From Methanothermobacter wolfeii (GTDB taxonomy: Archaea; Methanobacteriota; Methanobacteria; Methanobacteriales; Methanothermobacteraceae), in the NCBI RefSeq assembly GCF_025397995.1, contig NZ_CP104550.1:462001-526000 (forward strand): DNA of 64,000 bases, written 5' to 3'. The notes beneath the pieces were generated by a model. That model ran no database searches, had not been told where the DNA came from, and was given only the letters and a program-made list of their open reading frames with translations. Every line of letters starts with the position of its first letter. Within the stretch, counting starts at the first letter, position 1. Both the position numbers and the translations under genes were made by a program. Of this stretch, positions 44,299 to 55,289 are shown in pieces.

Positions 44299-45017
44299 AC
44301 TTACTTCAAGGGAATTCCATGGATGATGATGTGGCCAGGAAGGTAATGGTTGTTGTACCCGCATACAATGAGGAGGAGACGGTTGAAGGTGTTGTCGGAT
44401 CCCTCCTTGAAAGGGGCTACAGGGTCCTTGTGGTTGATGATGGCTCAAGGGACTCAACACCTGAGATACTGGGGCGGATATCCTCCAGAAGCAGGGAGGT
44501 GTCGGTCTACACTCACATTATAAATGTGGGGCTTGGAGCAGCCCTCAGGACCGGTATAAAGGCGGCTCTCCTTGAGGGGGCCGACTACATCGTAACATTT
44601 GATGCCGATGGACAGCACGACCCCGACGACATCAGTGGTGTTCTGGAGCCGCTTCTTGATGGCAGAGCAGACGTTGTTATAGGCAGCAGGGACTTCAGTG
44701 AGATGCCGGTATCAAGGAGGATGGGTAACGCCATCATGAACATCCTCACCCTCATCTTCTATGGCTGCAGGGTCTCGGATTCACAGTCAGGGCTGAGGGC
44801 ATTCACCAGGAAGGCAGCATCCCTCCTTGATATAAGAAATGTGGGTTACGGTGTCTCCTCTGAGATAATCGGTGAAATAGGCAGGAAGAACCTTAAAATG
44901 TTAGAGGTGAACATAAAAACGATATACACGCCTGAAACCATAGCCAAGGGTACTAACACATCTGTGGGGATCCGGATACTCCTTAAGCTCGTCCTGGATC
45001 TCTTCAGGAGGATTTAA
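44295..45017 (+). CDS. Family 2 glycosyltransferase (dolichol-phosphate mannose synthase type)
   Basis: The protein (up to 240 residues; the true start may be the ATG at 44319) has a GT-A fold with VMVVVPAYNEEETVEG, DADGQHDPDDI (Asp-x-Asp metal motif), GSRDFSEMPVSRR and a QSGLRAFTRKA acceptor motif. The ATG overlaps the previous stop in an ATGA arrangement. It lacks the C-terminal membrane helices of some relatives. It probably makes polyprenyl-phosphate sugars for surface glycans or N-glycosylation. Confidence 0.88.
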   Translation: MNLLQGNSMDDDVARKVMVVVPAYNEEETVEGVVGSLLERGYRVLVVDDGSRDSTPEILGRISSRSREVSVYTHIINVGLGAALRTGIKAALLEGADYIVTFDADGQHDPDDISGVLEPLLDGRADVVIGSRDFSEMPVSRRMGNAIMNILTLIFYGCRVSDSQSGLRAFTRKAASLLDIRNVGYGVSSEIIGEIGRKNLKMLEVNIKTIYTPETIAKGTNTSVGIRILLKLVLDLFRRI

Positions 45018-45347
45018 ATGATATATCAGGTTATTGGAATAGTTGTAGGGATAGCTGGCATAATAATATCACTTATAAGGTTCAGGGAGGCCAGGACATC
45101 ACCTGGGGGCCTTCTGCTCTGGCTGATCCTCTGGTTCTCAATGATATTCTTCTCCCTGAACCCTGCATCATCGACGAAGATAGCCAATCTCCTTGGAATT
45201 GGAAGGGGACTCGACTTCCTCCTCATAGCAGGTATACTTGGAGCATACTACCTTCTATTCAGAATTTACCTTATGATAGAGGCCCTGAGGCAGGAGATAA
45301 CTGAACTGGTCCATGAGATAGCTCTGAGGGATAAGAGAGATGATTGA
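45018..45347 (+). CDS. DUF2304 family membrane protein
   Basis: The 109-residue protein has three spans (about 3-18, 31-50, 66-88) and a C-terminal coiled-coil (IEALRQEITELVHEIALRD). DUF2304 proteins are commonly encoded next to GT2 glycosyltransferases and probably help anchor or regulate them; here the start immediately follows the GT2 stop with no gap. Confidence 0.85.
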   Translation: MIYQVIGIVVGIAGIIISLIRFREARTSPGGLLLWLILWFSMIFFSLNPASSTKIANLLGIGRGLDFLLIAGILGAYYLLFRIYLMIEALRQEITELVHEIALRDKRDD

Positions 45348-45566
45348 ATGTTTACAGATTGGAGGCACACTGGAATCCTGTCCTTCAGACGGAGCCGGCT
45401 CCCCCTTGAAGTGGATGGATAAGGGTTCTGTGGATACGGATACATACTTGATTAGTTCAGATGATGATGGATTCCATCAAGACAGGGAGCATACTTGATC
45501 CTCTCCAGAGTGTAAATGGGAATATTCCATCAAGATACAAGAACTCCATCTATTCAGGTGGTTTGG
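45348..45566. other. Short intergenic region
   Basis: No supported gene. A 24-codon frame directly after the DUF2304 stop (MFTDWRHTGILSFRRSRLP) has no visible partner and is probably chance. An AT-poor stretch with GATTCCATCAAG and ATTCCATCAAGATAC repeats lies at 45470-45540. Confidence 0.4.
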
Positions 45567-46706
45567 ATGAGGATATGCATTGTAACAGAGTACTTTCCAG
45601 GTGGCGAGGACCTTGATATCAGGGGAGGGGCCGAGGCATGCGCCTACAATGAGGCCAGGATGCTATCCGAGAAACATGAGGTCACGGTCCTGACATCAAG
45701 AACACCTGAAAACCCCGGGGACTACACAGCAGGGAACATGCAGGTAATGGTGTGCGGACCCGAAAGGAGATACGTCCAGGCGGGCTCCATCACAGGGAGG
45801 CTCAGATTCATGGCTTCAGCCCTGAGGAGGGGTCTTAAACTGGACCCTGACGTGGTTATAGGCTACAACTTCATAACCCACCCCGTCGCATGGTGGATAG
45901 CAGAGAGGAGGAATGCCGCCGCGGTTGCACGCTACCATGACGTCTGGCTCGGTGAATGGATAAAGAACATTGGATTATCCGGGATCCTGGGTGAGGTACT
46001 TGAAAGGTACACCCTCACAAGAAGATTTGACAGGATAATCACGGTGTCAGGGTACACGGCAGGGAAGGTCCTTGAAAGGTACCCCTGGCAGAGGGTGTCA
46101 ACTGTCCACAACATGGTGGACTTCAGGGCCCCGAAGGTTGAAAGGACACCCGGCCCCTCGGTCTCCTGCGTCTCCAGGCTTGTGGAGTATAAGAGGATAC
46201 AGGACCTTATAAGGGCGGTTGCAGATCTCAGGGATGAATTCCCAGATATAAGGTGCAGGATAATCGGTACAGGACCCCTTGAGGAGAGCCTCAGGAAACT
46301 TGCACTCCAGGAGGGTGCGGATGAGAACGTGGAGTTCCTGGGATTTGTTGAGAGACACGAGGATGTCCTGAGGGTTGTTGCAGAGTCATGGGTCTTCTGC
46401 CTTCCGAGCGTTGTTGAGGGATTCGGGATAGTGGTTGTTGAGGCCATGGGCTGCGGCACACCCTTCCTTGCTGCAGAGATACCCCCCGTGGTGGAGGCAA
46501 GTCAGGGAAGGGGAGGCCTCTTTTTCAAGCCCTCTGACTGGAGGGACCTCAGGGATAAACTCAAACTCCTGCTCTCAGACAGTAAGCTCCGCTCAAGACT
46601 CAGCTCAGAGGGGGCTGAGGTTTTCAGTGGATACAGTGCAGACGCCATAGGAGAAAAACTTGAGGAAATCCTCATGGAGGTCACCCACCATAAAGGGAAT
46701 GAATAG
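45567..46706 (+). CDS. Family 4 glycosyltransferase
   Basis: The ATG at 45567 (MRICIVTEYFPGGEDLDIRG) is preceded by AGGTGGTTTGG; the frame extends upstream without a ribosome site. The roughly 379-residue GT-B protein has a gapped nucleotide-sugar C-terminal domain with SVSCVSRLVEYKRIQDLI, FCLPSVVEGFGIVVVEAMGCGTPF and a C-terminal helix. The EGFGIVVVEAM motif is diagnostic for GT4 retaining transferases. Sugar and acceptor are unknown, probably surface or N-glycan synthesis with the neighbouring GT2. Confidence 0.88.
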   Translation: MRICIVTEYFPGGEDLDIRGGAEACAYNEARMLSEKHEVTVLTSRTPENPGDYTAGNMQVMVCGPERRYVQAGSITGRLRFMASALRRGLKLDPDVVIGYNFITHPVAWWIAERRNAAAVARYHDVWLGEWIKNIGLSGILGEVLERYTLTRRFDRIITVSGYTAGKVLERYPWQRVSTVHNMVDFRAPKVERTPGPSVSCVSRLVEYKRIQDLIRAVADLRDEFPDIRCRIIGTGPLEESLRKLALQEGADENVEFLGFVERHEDVLRVVAESWVFCLPSVVEGFGIVVVEAMGCGTPFLAAEIPPVVEASQGRGGLFFKPSDWRDLRDKLKLLLSDSKLRSRLSSEGAEVFSGYSADAIGEKLEEILMEVTHHKGNE

Positions 46707-46809
46707 GTGCAGTGCCCCGTTCATGATGAATGTTTGCTTGAGTGGATGAGGTGCCATGTGGTTCTAGATTAAATCAATGTTTAACAGGTAGAATGGAAGG
46801 AGAATGGGA

Positions 46810-47499
46810 ATGCTAATCTATTTCAGGGGATGTCTTGCAAGGGAGAAACTTAAAAGCATCTCGGATGCCACAGAATCACTCCTCAGGGAGGCCGGGGTTG
46901 ATTACAGGGTACTTGATGATGAAACATGCTGCGGTTCTGTTCTACTTAGAACAGGATTCCTTGAAGAGGCCCGGAGACAGATGGATGATACCGCAGCAAA
47001 GCTCGGCGACAGTGAAGTTGTTGTCTCATGCGCCGGATGTTACAGGACCATTAAGACAGACTACGCCAGGGAGGGGTACACTGTAAGGGTGAAGCATATC
47101 TCACAGCTCCTCCTGGAACTCATTGAATCGGGGAGACTGGATCTGAATAAAATCAACATCAGGGTAACCTACCATGACCCCTACCACCTCTCAAGGCACA
47201 CAGGAGAGACATCGGCCCCAAGGGAACTTATAGGTAAATTCGCTGAACTTGTTGAGATGGAGAACCATGGGGCGGATTCAAGGTGCTGCGGTGCCGGTGG
47301 AGGTGTGAGGTCAGCCCACCCGGAAATATCAGATAAGGTGGCTTCTGAGCGCCTTAAGGAGGCCAAGGAGACAGGTGCGGATGTACTGTGCACGGCATGC
47401 CCCTTCTGCAGACTCAACCTTGAATCAGACACAGTCGAGGTCCTTGACATAACAGAACTCATGGAAAGGGCCCTTAGGGGGAGGCATGGAAATGAATGA
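46810..47499 (+). CDS. CCG-domain (HdrB/LutA-like) protein
   Basis: The start at 46810 (MLIYFRGCLAREKLK) has GGAG seven bases upstream; the ATG six bases earlier fits less well. The 229-residue protein has two CCG motifs: DDETCCGSVLLRTG with VSCAGCYRTIK, and RCCGAGGGVRSAHP with CTACPFC. This domain binds non-cubane [4Fe-4S] clusters in heterodisulfide reductase HdrB and in lactate-oxidase LutA. Together with the next gene it resembles a LutA-LutB pair rather than HdrBC. Confidence 0.85.
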   Translation: MLIYFRGCLAREKLKSISDATESLLREAGVDYRVLDDETCCGSVLLRTGFLEEARRQMDDTAAKLGDSEVVVSCAGCYRTIKTDYAREGYTVRVKHISQLLLELIESGRLDLNKINIRVTYHDPYHLSRHTGETSAPRELIGKFAELVEMENHGADSRCCGAGGGVRSAHPEISDKVASERLKEAKETGADVLCTACPFCRLNLESDTVEVLDITELMERALRGRHGNE

Positions 47500-48685
47500 G
47501 GACAGCATAATCCAGATGAAGAAGTCCTTCAGGAAACTTGATGAAAGACGCCTCAAACTCCTTGATGAACCTGAAATCCAGGAACTCAGGGACAGGGTCA
47601 CCAGAATCAGGGAGGAATCTGTCAGGAATATGGATAAACTCTTGAGGACTGCCAGGAAGACCTTCACTGAAAATGGTGTTGAGTTTCACCTTGCAGCGGA
47701 TGCTGATGAGGCATGTAGCTTGATATCAGGGATCGTGGCGGGTGAGGATGCTGTTGCAAAGTCAAAATCAAACGCACTCTCAGAGATATGACTCTCAGGG
47801 CACCTGAGGGATAGGGGGATGGAGGTTGTTGAAACAGACCTGGGGGACCGTATACTGCAGCTGGCAGGGGAAAGCAGACCCGCGCACCCTGTGGGACCAG
47901 CCCTCCACCTCAGCACCGGTGAAATAGCAGGGATTGTAAGGGAGAAGATGGGGGTCCATGTGGCTGATGATCCCCTTGAGATAATGGCAGCGGTTAAATC
48001 AGATGTCCTCAGACGGCTTGAATCCTGCAGTACCGGTATCACGGGAGCCAACTCGGTTGCGGCATATGACGGGTCAGCGGTCATCGTGCATAACGAGGGG
48101 AACATTGGAAGACTCTCACTGATGGACACCCACATCATGGTCTTCGGGATTGACAGGCTGGTACCCACCCTTGAGGATGCCGTATCGGTTGTGAAACTTG
48201 AAACGGTCTATGCAACAGGTACCAGGGTCCCATCCTACATAAATGTAATCTCAGGGCCATCCAAAACTGCGGATATAGAAAAAATGCTCATAAGGGGAAT
48301 GTATGGCCCGGACAGGGTTGTTGCAATAGCCCTCGATAACGGGAGGTCATCTGCACCGGCCGAGTCACTCCTCTGCATTGGCTGCGGCAGCTGCATAGTC
48401 AGCTGTCCCGTCTACGGGTCAGTCGGGAACCGCTTCGGGTACAGGGGATACCTTGGAGGTAGGGGTGCCGTGCTCAGGCGTTACCTTGATGATGGGGAGG
48501 GTGCTGTGGAGTCAGGGCTCTACATGTGCACCCTCTGCAGGCTCTGCAGCGAGAAATGTCCGGTGTCACTGCCAACGGCCGATCTGGTTGAGATGGTGAG
48601 GGCCGAGTGTCAGAGGAAGGGATTAAGCAGGAGGGCCCACAGGGAGATAGCTGAGAGGATCAGGAAAAGGGGTTCACCCCTCTGA
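47492..48685 (+). CDS. LutB-like iron-sulfur protein, in-frame TGA at 47789
   Basis: The first 99 codons (MNEDSIIQMKKSFRKLDERR to AVAKSKSNALSEI) encode the N-terminal LUD region. A TGA at 47789-47791 then interrupts the same frame. The sequence continues in frame with LSGHLRDRGMEVVETDLGDRI to a C-terminal ferredoxin (CIGCGSCIVSCPVYG and CTLCRLCSEKCPVSLP). In relatives the position after SEI is usually Gly, so GGA to TGA fits. Either a point error or a nonsense mutation. The gene overlaps the upstream CCG gene by eight bases. It would be a soluble electron-transfer partner of it. Confidence 0.75.
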
Positions 48686-48787
48686 AAAGAAAGATATAAA
48701 AGGGTGCTCCATTAAATAAAATAAAAATTATCATGTCATGGTTTCTCGGGAATATCATTCCATAATTTTTACCAGGAGGTTATTGAA

Positions 48788-49498
48788 TTGCTTCTATTGA
48801 TAAGTCCAATTAACACTGAAGAGGCATTTGAAGCCATAGAAGGCGGTGCAGACATAGTTGATGTTAAGAACCCATCCGAGGGCTCCCTGGGGGCTAACTT
48901 CCCATGGGTGATAAGGGAGGTCCGTGAAATGACCCCTGATAACATGCTGGTAAGCGCAACCCTGGGTGATGTACCCTACAAGCCAGGGACGGTTTCACTT
49001 GCAGCCATGGGTGCCCTTGTATCAGGGGCAGACTACATAAAGGTGGGCCTTTACGGTACAAGGAACTATGATGAGGCGGTGCATGTCATGAAGAACGTTG
49101 TGAGGACCGTGAAGGATGAATCAGACGCGATAGTCGTTGCGGCAGGATATGCAGACGCCCACCGTGTCGGTGCAGTTGATCCCATGGAGATACCAGGGGT
49201 GGCGGCTGACTCCGGAGCCGACCTTGCAATGCTTGACACTGCAGTTAAGGATGGTAAAACACTCTTTGATTTCATGGACATGGATAAACTTGAATCATTC
49301 GTTTCAATGGCATCTGAACATGGCCTGAAATCAGCCCTTGCAGGTTCGGTTGGAAGGGAGCACCTGAAGCCCCTGAAGGAGATTGGATGCGATGTTGTTG
49401 GTATCAGGGGGGCTGCATGCGTCGGCGGAGACCGTAACACAGGCAGGATTCACAGGGACGCTGTAAGGGAACTTAAGGAGCTTATAAACAGCCTCTGA
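48788..49498 (+). CDS. mfnB: (5-formylfuran-3-yl)methyl phosphate synthase MfnB
   Basis: A TTG start follows AGGAGGTTATTGAA. The 236-residue TIM-barrel protein has the family motifs [19 protein letters not shown] (with the catalytic Lys) and DYIKVGLYG (second Lys), plus [12 protein letters not shown] and [12 protein letters not shown]. MfnB condenses two glyceraldehyde-3-phosphates into the furan precursor of methanofuran, so it belongs to the CO2-reduction cofactor pathway. Confidence 0.93.
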   Translation: MLLLISPINTEEAFEAIEGGADIVDVKNPSEGSLGANFPWVIREVREMTPDNMLVSATLGDVPYKPGTVSLAAMGALVSGADYIKVGLYGTRNYDEAVHVMKNVVRTVKDESDAIVVAAGYADAHRVGAVDPMEIPGVAADSGADLAMLDTAVKDGKTLFDFMDMDKLESFVSMASEHGLKSALAGSVGREHLKPLKEIGCDVVGIRGAACVGGDRNTGRIHRDAVRELKELINSL

Positions 49499-50998
<1,500 letters not shown>

Positions 50999-51009
50999 TT
51001 CTCTTTTTC

Positions 51010-51609
51010 ATGACGGGACCTGAACTTGAATCTGCAGTAATCCTCTGTGGGGGTATGGGAAGGAGGATGGGTGCCGAGAAGGGCCTCCTTGAAATTGAGG
51101 GAGAACCATTCATAGTAAGGATCTCATGGGGGCTCATGGAACACTTCCAGGAGGTCCTTGCAGTATTCCGTGATGAAGACCAGATGGGAATGTATGCCGA
51201 TATCCTTGATCCATCCATCCGCCTGCTTACTGATGAGGTCCCTGGCCTCGGACCCCTCGGGGGTATACTTACGGGACTTGAGAACATCTCAACCATGGCA
51301 GCCCTCTTTGTACCCTGTGACTCTCCCCTTATTACAGGGGAATTCCTGGTTAACATGAAGGTTGTTTTCTCTGAGATGGGGTCTTCGTGTGATGTGATAG
51401 TACCTGAAAATGGGGGGAGGCTGGAACCACTCCACGCGGTTTACTCAAGGAGTCTCAGGGGAGACATAAGGCTACTCTTATCCAGAAATAAAAGGAGGGT
51501 AGGGGAGCTCATTGAATCCGTGAACTCCTGCCCTGTACCGGCCATCAGACTGGATCCGTCCCTTGAAAGTTTCAGGAACTTCAACCGTCCGGAGGATCTC
51601 AGGATCTGA
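51010..51609 (+). CDS. mobA: Molybdenum cofactor guanylyltransferase MobA
   Basis: The 199-residue nucleotidyltransferase has the loop ILCGGMGRRMGAEKGLLEI, PLGGILTGLE, FVPCDSPLI (metal Asp) and RNFNRPEDL. It attaches GMP to molybdopterin (or tungstopterin), needed for formylmethanofuran dehydrogenase. It is convergent with the 51599-51802 gene and overlaps it by 11 bases. Confidence 0.88.
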   Translation: MTGPELESAVILCGGMGRRMGAEKGLLEIEGEPFIVRISWGLMEHFQEVLAVFRDEDQMGMYADILDPSIRLLTDEVPGLGPLGGILTGLENISTMAALFVPCDSPLITGEFLVNMKVVFSEMGSSCDVIVPENGGRLEPLHAVYSRSLRGDIRLLLSRNKRRVGELIESVNSCPVPAIRLDPSLESFRNFNRPEDLRI

Positions 51610-51802
51610 TGTCTACTGTGCGTGGATTTCTTCCCATTTCAAGAACAAATTTGTTAACGCGCTCAATCATGTCGATGTAGTTTTCTTTATGAATTTTATT
51701 TCCATCAACAAGCGCATAGTCGGGAAGAGACCCGTATATGTTCTTAAATTCAATTATCTCATTAACCATTTCCCTATACTGCTCAAGGGTCAAACGATCC
51801 AT
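51599..51802 (-). CDS. Single pseudomurein-binding repeat protein without signal peptide
   Basis: The 67-residue frame (MDRLTLEQYREMVNEIIEF) matches one and a half pseudomurein-binding repeats: FKNIYGSLPDYALVDGNKI, then YIDMIERVNKFVLEMGRNPR. No signal peptide or anchor is present, so either it is a fragment of a wall protein, or the true start lies elsewhere. A TTG nine bases earlier is also in frame. Upstream is AT-rich and without homology to a secreted leader. Confidence 0.55.
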   Translation of the reverse strand: MDRLTLEQYREMVNEIIEFKNIYGSLPDYALVDGNKIHKENYIDMIERVNKFVLEMGRNPRTVDIRS

Positions 51803-51984
51803 GGATACCAACCATTGGAGTTTTTCTATAATCTCTTTCTCCTAATATATAAGTTATACGATTTTGTTTTCAGTTAATGTCAATATTAAAATTTTTAATT
51901 TATTTATGAAGAATCCTGGGGTTCCATGGACCATCAGCTGACCTCAAGCCCCTTTCCTTGGTGGGGTAAGGGTTTATGTGGGTT

Positions 51985-52740
51985 TCACTCTGTTATTTCA
52001 ACCTTCACCCGGGGGTTGAAGGGGTTTTTCCTGACTGCAAGGGAAAAGAGGTATGGATAGTTTTCACTGAGGTGTTCCATGTACCTCACCCATTCACTGA
52101 CAACCCCAGAGTACGCCCTGGTAAGGTCACCTGCAAGGTGCTGGTAATCTGTATCCGGAAGACCTAAAAGATCATCCCTTGCTTCCAGTTCCTCCATAAG
52201 ATGGAAGACAGCCCAGAGCATATCCGTGAAACTCTCATGTTCAAGGAGGTTGGGGTTCTCAAGGAGGCCGAGAAGGAATCCTCTCCGGGATATAAGGAAT
52301 TCTTTAAGGTACTCCATGAGTTTGATGGTTTCAGGTGAGCCAAGCTTGAATCTGAACTCCATGTCAGCTATCCTGGAACCCAGTTCCCTGAAGTCCCTGC
52401 TCTCCCATGAAGTGTCTATCCTGAGCATGGATGCGATTCTTCCGCTCATGGATTCATATCCGGACACCTCCCTGAGGAATTCTGTTCCAAGTTCACTGAA
52501 GAATGCGCCTATAACCATGTTCAGTTTCTCAAGTCTTTCTGCAAGCTCCCTTGAGGATATTGCGGCTTCAACCACGATGACAACAATCAGTATCTCAAGG
52601 GGTACGAATGCAAGGTCTATGCCGATGTAGAAAAGTTCTGTTTCGGGTTTATGAAAGATCAGGTATATTATGAGGTAGATTGAGGCCGAAACAAGTATTA
52701 GGAGTGCAGAGAGTTTAACCTTCCAGTTCAGCTTTCCCAT
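51985..52740 (-). CDS. Conserved two-span membrane protein with cytoplasmic helical domain
   Basis: The 251-residue protein has two N-terminal spans (about 10-28 and 38-62) followed by a long charged helical region ending EITE. AISSRELAERLEKLNMVIGA looks like coiled coil. No enzymatic motif is seen. It is placed 50 bases before cbiT on the same strand. The function is not known. Confidence 0.6.
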   Translation of the reverse strand: MGKLNWKVKLSALLILVSASIYLIIYLIFHKPETELFYIGIDLAFVPLEILIVVIVVEAAISSRELAERLEKLNMVIGAFFSELGTEFLREVSGYESMSGRIASMLRIDTSWESRDFRELGSRIADMEFRFKLGSPETIKLMEYLKEFLISRRGFLLGLLENPNLLEHESFTDMLWAVFHLMEELEARDDLLGLPDTDYQHLAGDLTRAYSGVVSEWVRYMEHLSENYPYLFSLAVRKNPFNPRVKVEITE

Positions 52741-52790
52741 AGGATCACCATTGAGTATTTATCACTTTAATAGGGACATGATTCCGGTTT

Positions 52791-53348
52791 TCACAGGGTG
52801 TATATTATTGAGATGGGGTTCTGGGCCACCATCATGGTTCCCCTATCAAGCATCCGGCCCCTGGAGACACTGACCTCCGTGATCCCCACCTCGAATCCAA
52901 GGTCCCTGAGGCACCTTAACGCTTCGTACTTTGTCTCAAGTAGTATGGCGGTTACAATGATCCGTCCACCGTCCCTGAGCCTCTCGGATGCAAGTTCAAG
53001 TATCCTCCTGAGTTCCCCTCCATTCCCGCCTATGACTGCAAGGTCAATTTCCCCAAGGCCCTCAAGGGCCTCGACAGCATCAAGGTTCATTAAACTGACA
53101 TTGTCGCCGAGTCCGTGTTTCTCAAGGTTCCTTCCTGTGATGCTGATGGCCCTGGGGTCCCTGTCAATTGCATAGACCCTTGAGGCGCGCTCTGCAAGTT
53201 CAAGGGTTATCCCGCCTGTTCCGCATCCAACATCAACCGCAACCTCATGGCCCCTGAGACCGGCAAGGCACATTACAAGGCATCTGACCTCAAGTTTTGT
53301 GGGTCCAGGGACATGGGGGTCCCTGATGAACTCATCATCGGGTATCAA
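52791..53348 (-). CDS. cbiT: Cobalt-precorrin-6B C15-methyltransferase/decarboxylase CbiT
   Basis: The 185-residue SAM-dependent methyltransferase has IPDDEFIRDPHVPGPTKLEV (CbiT signature) and motif I EVAVDVGCGTGGITLELA, then YAIDRDPRAI and LAVIGGNGGEL. It methylates C15 and decarboxylates the acetate side chain of cobalt-precorrin-6B. It overlaps ubiX by four bases, so the two are translationally coupled. It corresponds to the structurally studied M. thermautotrophicus CbiT. Confidence 0.93.
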   Translation of the reverse strand: MIPDDEFIRDPHVPGPTKLEVRCLVMCLAGLRGHEVAVDVGCGTGGITLELAERASRVYAIDRDPRAISITGRNLEKHGLGDNVSLMNLDAVEALEGLGEIDLAVIGGNGGELRRILELASERLRDGGRIIVTAILLETKYEALRCLRDLGFEVGITEVSVSRGRMLDRGTMMVAQNPISIIYTL

Positions 53349-53932
53349 CTCATATCACCTTCAGGCTTCCTCTGATCAATGTCACCGGTCCATCTCCTGA
53401 ATAGCTGGTTCTCTATTCCAAGGACATCAAGGACCTTCCCTGCTATGAAGTCAGCCACCTCTTCAATGGATGCTGGTCTGTGATAGAATCCAGGCATTGC
53501 AGGGAGGATTATACCGCCCTCCATTGAAATCTTCAGCATATTTTCAAGGTGAACGCTCCTGAGGGGTGTTTCCCTTGGCACAACCACCAGTTTCCTCCTC
53601 TCCTTGAGGCATACATCGGCGGCCCTGGTGAGGGCGTTCCCTGCATAGCCGTTTGCAATGGATGAGAGGGTCTTCATTGTGCAGGGAGCTATCACCATGG
53701 CCCTGAAGGGTGATGAGCCGCTGTTAACCGGGGATGTGAAGTCATCAGCATCGAAGCATTCATCAGCCAACTCTTCAAGGCTCTCAGGTTCCTTACCAAG
53801 TTCATAGCGGATTATTTCCCTGGCGGTGTCTGTTATCATAAGGCCAACCTTCTGGTCGAGGTCCCTGAGGGCCCTAAGGATCCTTTCACCGTAAATAACG
53901 CCGCTTGCTCCTGTCATGGCAACTATTATCAT
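53345..53932 (-). CDS. ubiX: Flavin prenyltransferase UbiX
   Basis: The ATG at 53932 (MIIVAMTGASGVIYGERILR) has GGTAGTGAT upstream; an in-frame GTG nine bases earlier is less likely. The 195-residue protein has the FMN loop GASGVIYG, FRAMVIAPCTMKTLSSIANGYAGN and RKLVVVPRETPLRSVHLENM, all UbiX hallmarks. It prenylates FMN to supply UbiD-type decarboxylases; no ubiD is seen in the window. Confidence 0.95.
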   Translation of the reverse strand: MIIVAMTGASGVIYGERILRALRDLDQKVGLMITDTAREIIRYELGKEPESLEELADECFDADDFTSPVNSGSSPFRAMVIAPCTMKTLSSIANGYAGNALTRAADVCLKERRKLVVVPRETPLRSVHLENMLKISMEGGIILPAMPGFYHRPASIEEVADFIAGKVLDVLGIENQLFRRWTGDIDQRKPEGDMS

Positions 53933-54054
53933 CCATATCACTACCTTAATGTTTAACCTTCACCTTCCCCGCCCGCCGTGACCTTCACCACATGTTTACA
54001 GGGACATTTTCCCGACTTTTTTTGATTTGAAGGGGAACCCTCCATAATGCATCA

Positions 54055-55275
54055 TCACCTGAATTTAAGGTAATCCGGGACCGTCAGGCGAAGCTGTCTT
54101 GGATGGGAGGGTCTTCTTTCAGGAAGGTCCATGTAGTCATGGAGGCTGAAGTCCCTGAATGAATCCACATTTTCCCCTGGCACGTAGACGCAGATATCTG
54201 CATGGTTGAACCGGGCCTCCTTCAGGGCCCCTACAAGGCTTGATATGTGGCTCAGGTTGACTATGGAGTCCCCCACAGATACCTGGGTCCTCATCTCATC
54301 AAAGGCAGGGTACTTGGGAAGGTTCACGATAACATAGTCAGGGTCCAGGTCCATGTCCTCTGCGATTTCCTCTTCAGCCCTCTTTATCTCGGTTTCCGTG
54401 ATTTTGAAGACACGGTGGGGGTCCTCGAGTTCATTCAGTTTAACGGATTCAACCATCTTGAGGAGGTCCCTGTTGTCCAGCCTCCTCATCATGTCCCCTA
54501 TGAATCCTTCATGGTTCCTGCACATCACTATGAGGTCCATGTCATCATAGATGTAGATCCTTGATGCGTCCAGCTCCTTCTGGTCTATGAGCTTCCTGAG
54601 GCACCTTCTGAACATTGAGTTAACGATCCTTGTGGTGTGGTGCTGGTAGACGCTGGGATACATGAAGTACCTTGCAAGCAGAGCTGACTCCGCAGCCTGA
54701 ACACCCTTCCTGTCAAGGACAAGGTCGTTCTCCATCTTCATATTGTATATCAGTCGTTCAACGTCTATTATACCGTAGGCCACACCCGTGTAATGGGAGT
54801 CCCGGAGGAGATAGTCCATCCGGTCCACATCAAGCTCTCCATTGATGGCCTGACCAAGGACACCCTCACCCCTGAGTATGCTCATCACCTGGGCAGGGTC
54901 GTATTCCTCAGATATTATATCTGAGAGCTCTGATTCCCCTACAAGTTCAAGGGTCAGGCTCTCATGGGACCTCTCAAGTACACCCTCGGATACATGTGAG
55001 AATGGACCGTGGCCGGCGTCATGGAGAAGGGCGCACAGCCTCAGAATACCAGTCTTCTCCTCACTGAGGCCAAGGTGCTCTCCAAGCCTTGATGCAAGGT
55101 ACATGGCACCTATGGAGTGTTCGAACCTTGAATGGTTGGCTCCAGGGTAGATGAGGCTGGTGAATCCCAGCTGCTTTATCCTTCTGAGCCGCTGAATCTG
55201 GGGTGTATCCACAACCCTGACCTCGAATTCACTGAGCTTCAGGTTGCCGTGGACACTGTCCCTTATGAACTTCAT
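54055..55275 (-). CDS. HD-domain phosphohydrolase (dGTPase-like)
   Basis: The 406-residue protein starts MKFIRDSVHGNLKLSEFEVR, which is typical of the archaeal dNTPase-like HD family, with LGFTSLIYPGANHSRFEHS and ALLHDAGHGPFSHVSEG (H-HD motif) and RMDYLLRDSHYTG. It probably hydrolyses dNTPs or another phosphoester; the exact substrate is not readable. It begins 14 bases after the moaE stop on the same strand. Confidence 0.9.
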   Translation of the reverse strand: MKFIRDSVHGNLKLSEFEVRVVDTPQIQRLRRIKQLGFTSLIYPGANHSRFEHSIGAMYLASRLGEHLGLSEEKTGILRLCALLHDAGHGPFSHVSEGVLERSHESLTLELVGESELSDIISEEYDPAQVMSILRGEGVLGQAINGELDVDRMDYLLRDSHYTGVAYGIIDVERLIYNMKMENDLVLDRKGVQAAESALLARYFMYPSVYQHHTTRIVNSMFRRCLRKLIDQKELDASRIYIYDDMDLIVMCRNHEGFIGDMMRRLDNRDLLKMVESVKLNELEDPHRVFKITETEIKRAEEEIAEDMDLDPDYVIVNLPKYPAFDEMRTQVSVGDSIVNLSHISSLVGALKEARFNHADICVYVPGENVDSFRDFSLHDYMDLPERRPSHPRQLRLTVPDYLKFR

Positions 55276-55289
55276 CAGATCACAGCCCC

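Noticed and set aside
47789-47791. Selenocysteine or pyrrolysine recoding in the LutB-like gene
   Set aside because: The codon is TGA, not TAG, so pyrrolysine is out. The expected residue is Gly, and I know of no selenocysteine usage in Methanothermobacter; a one-base change is simpler.
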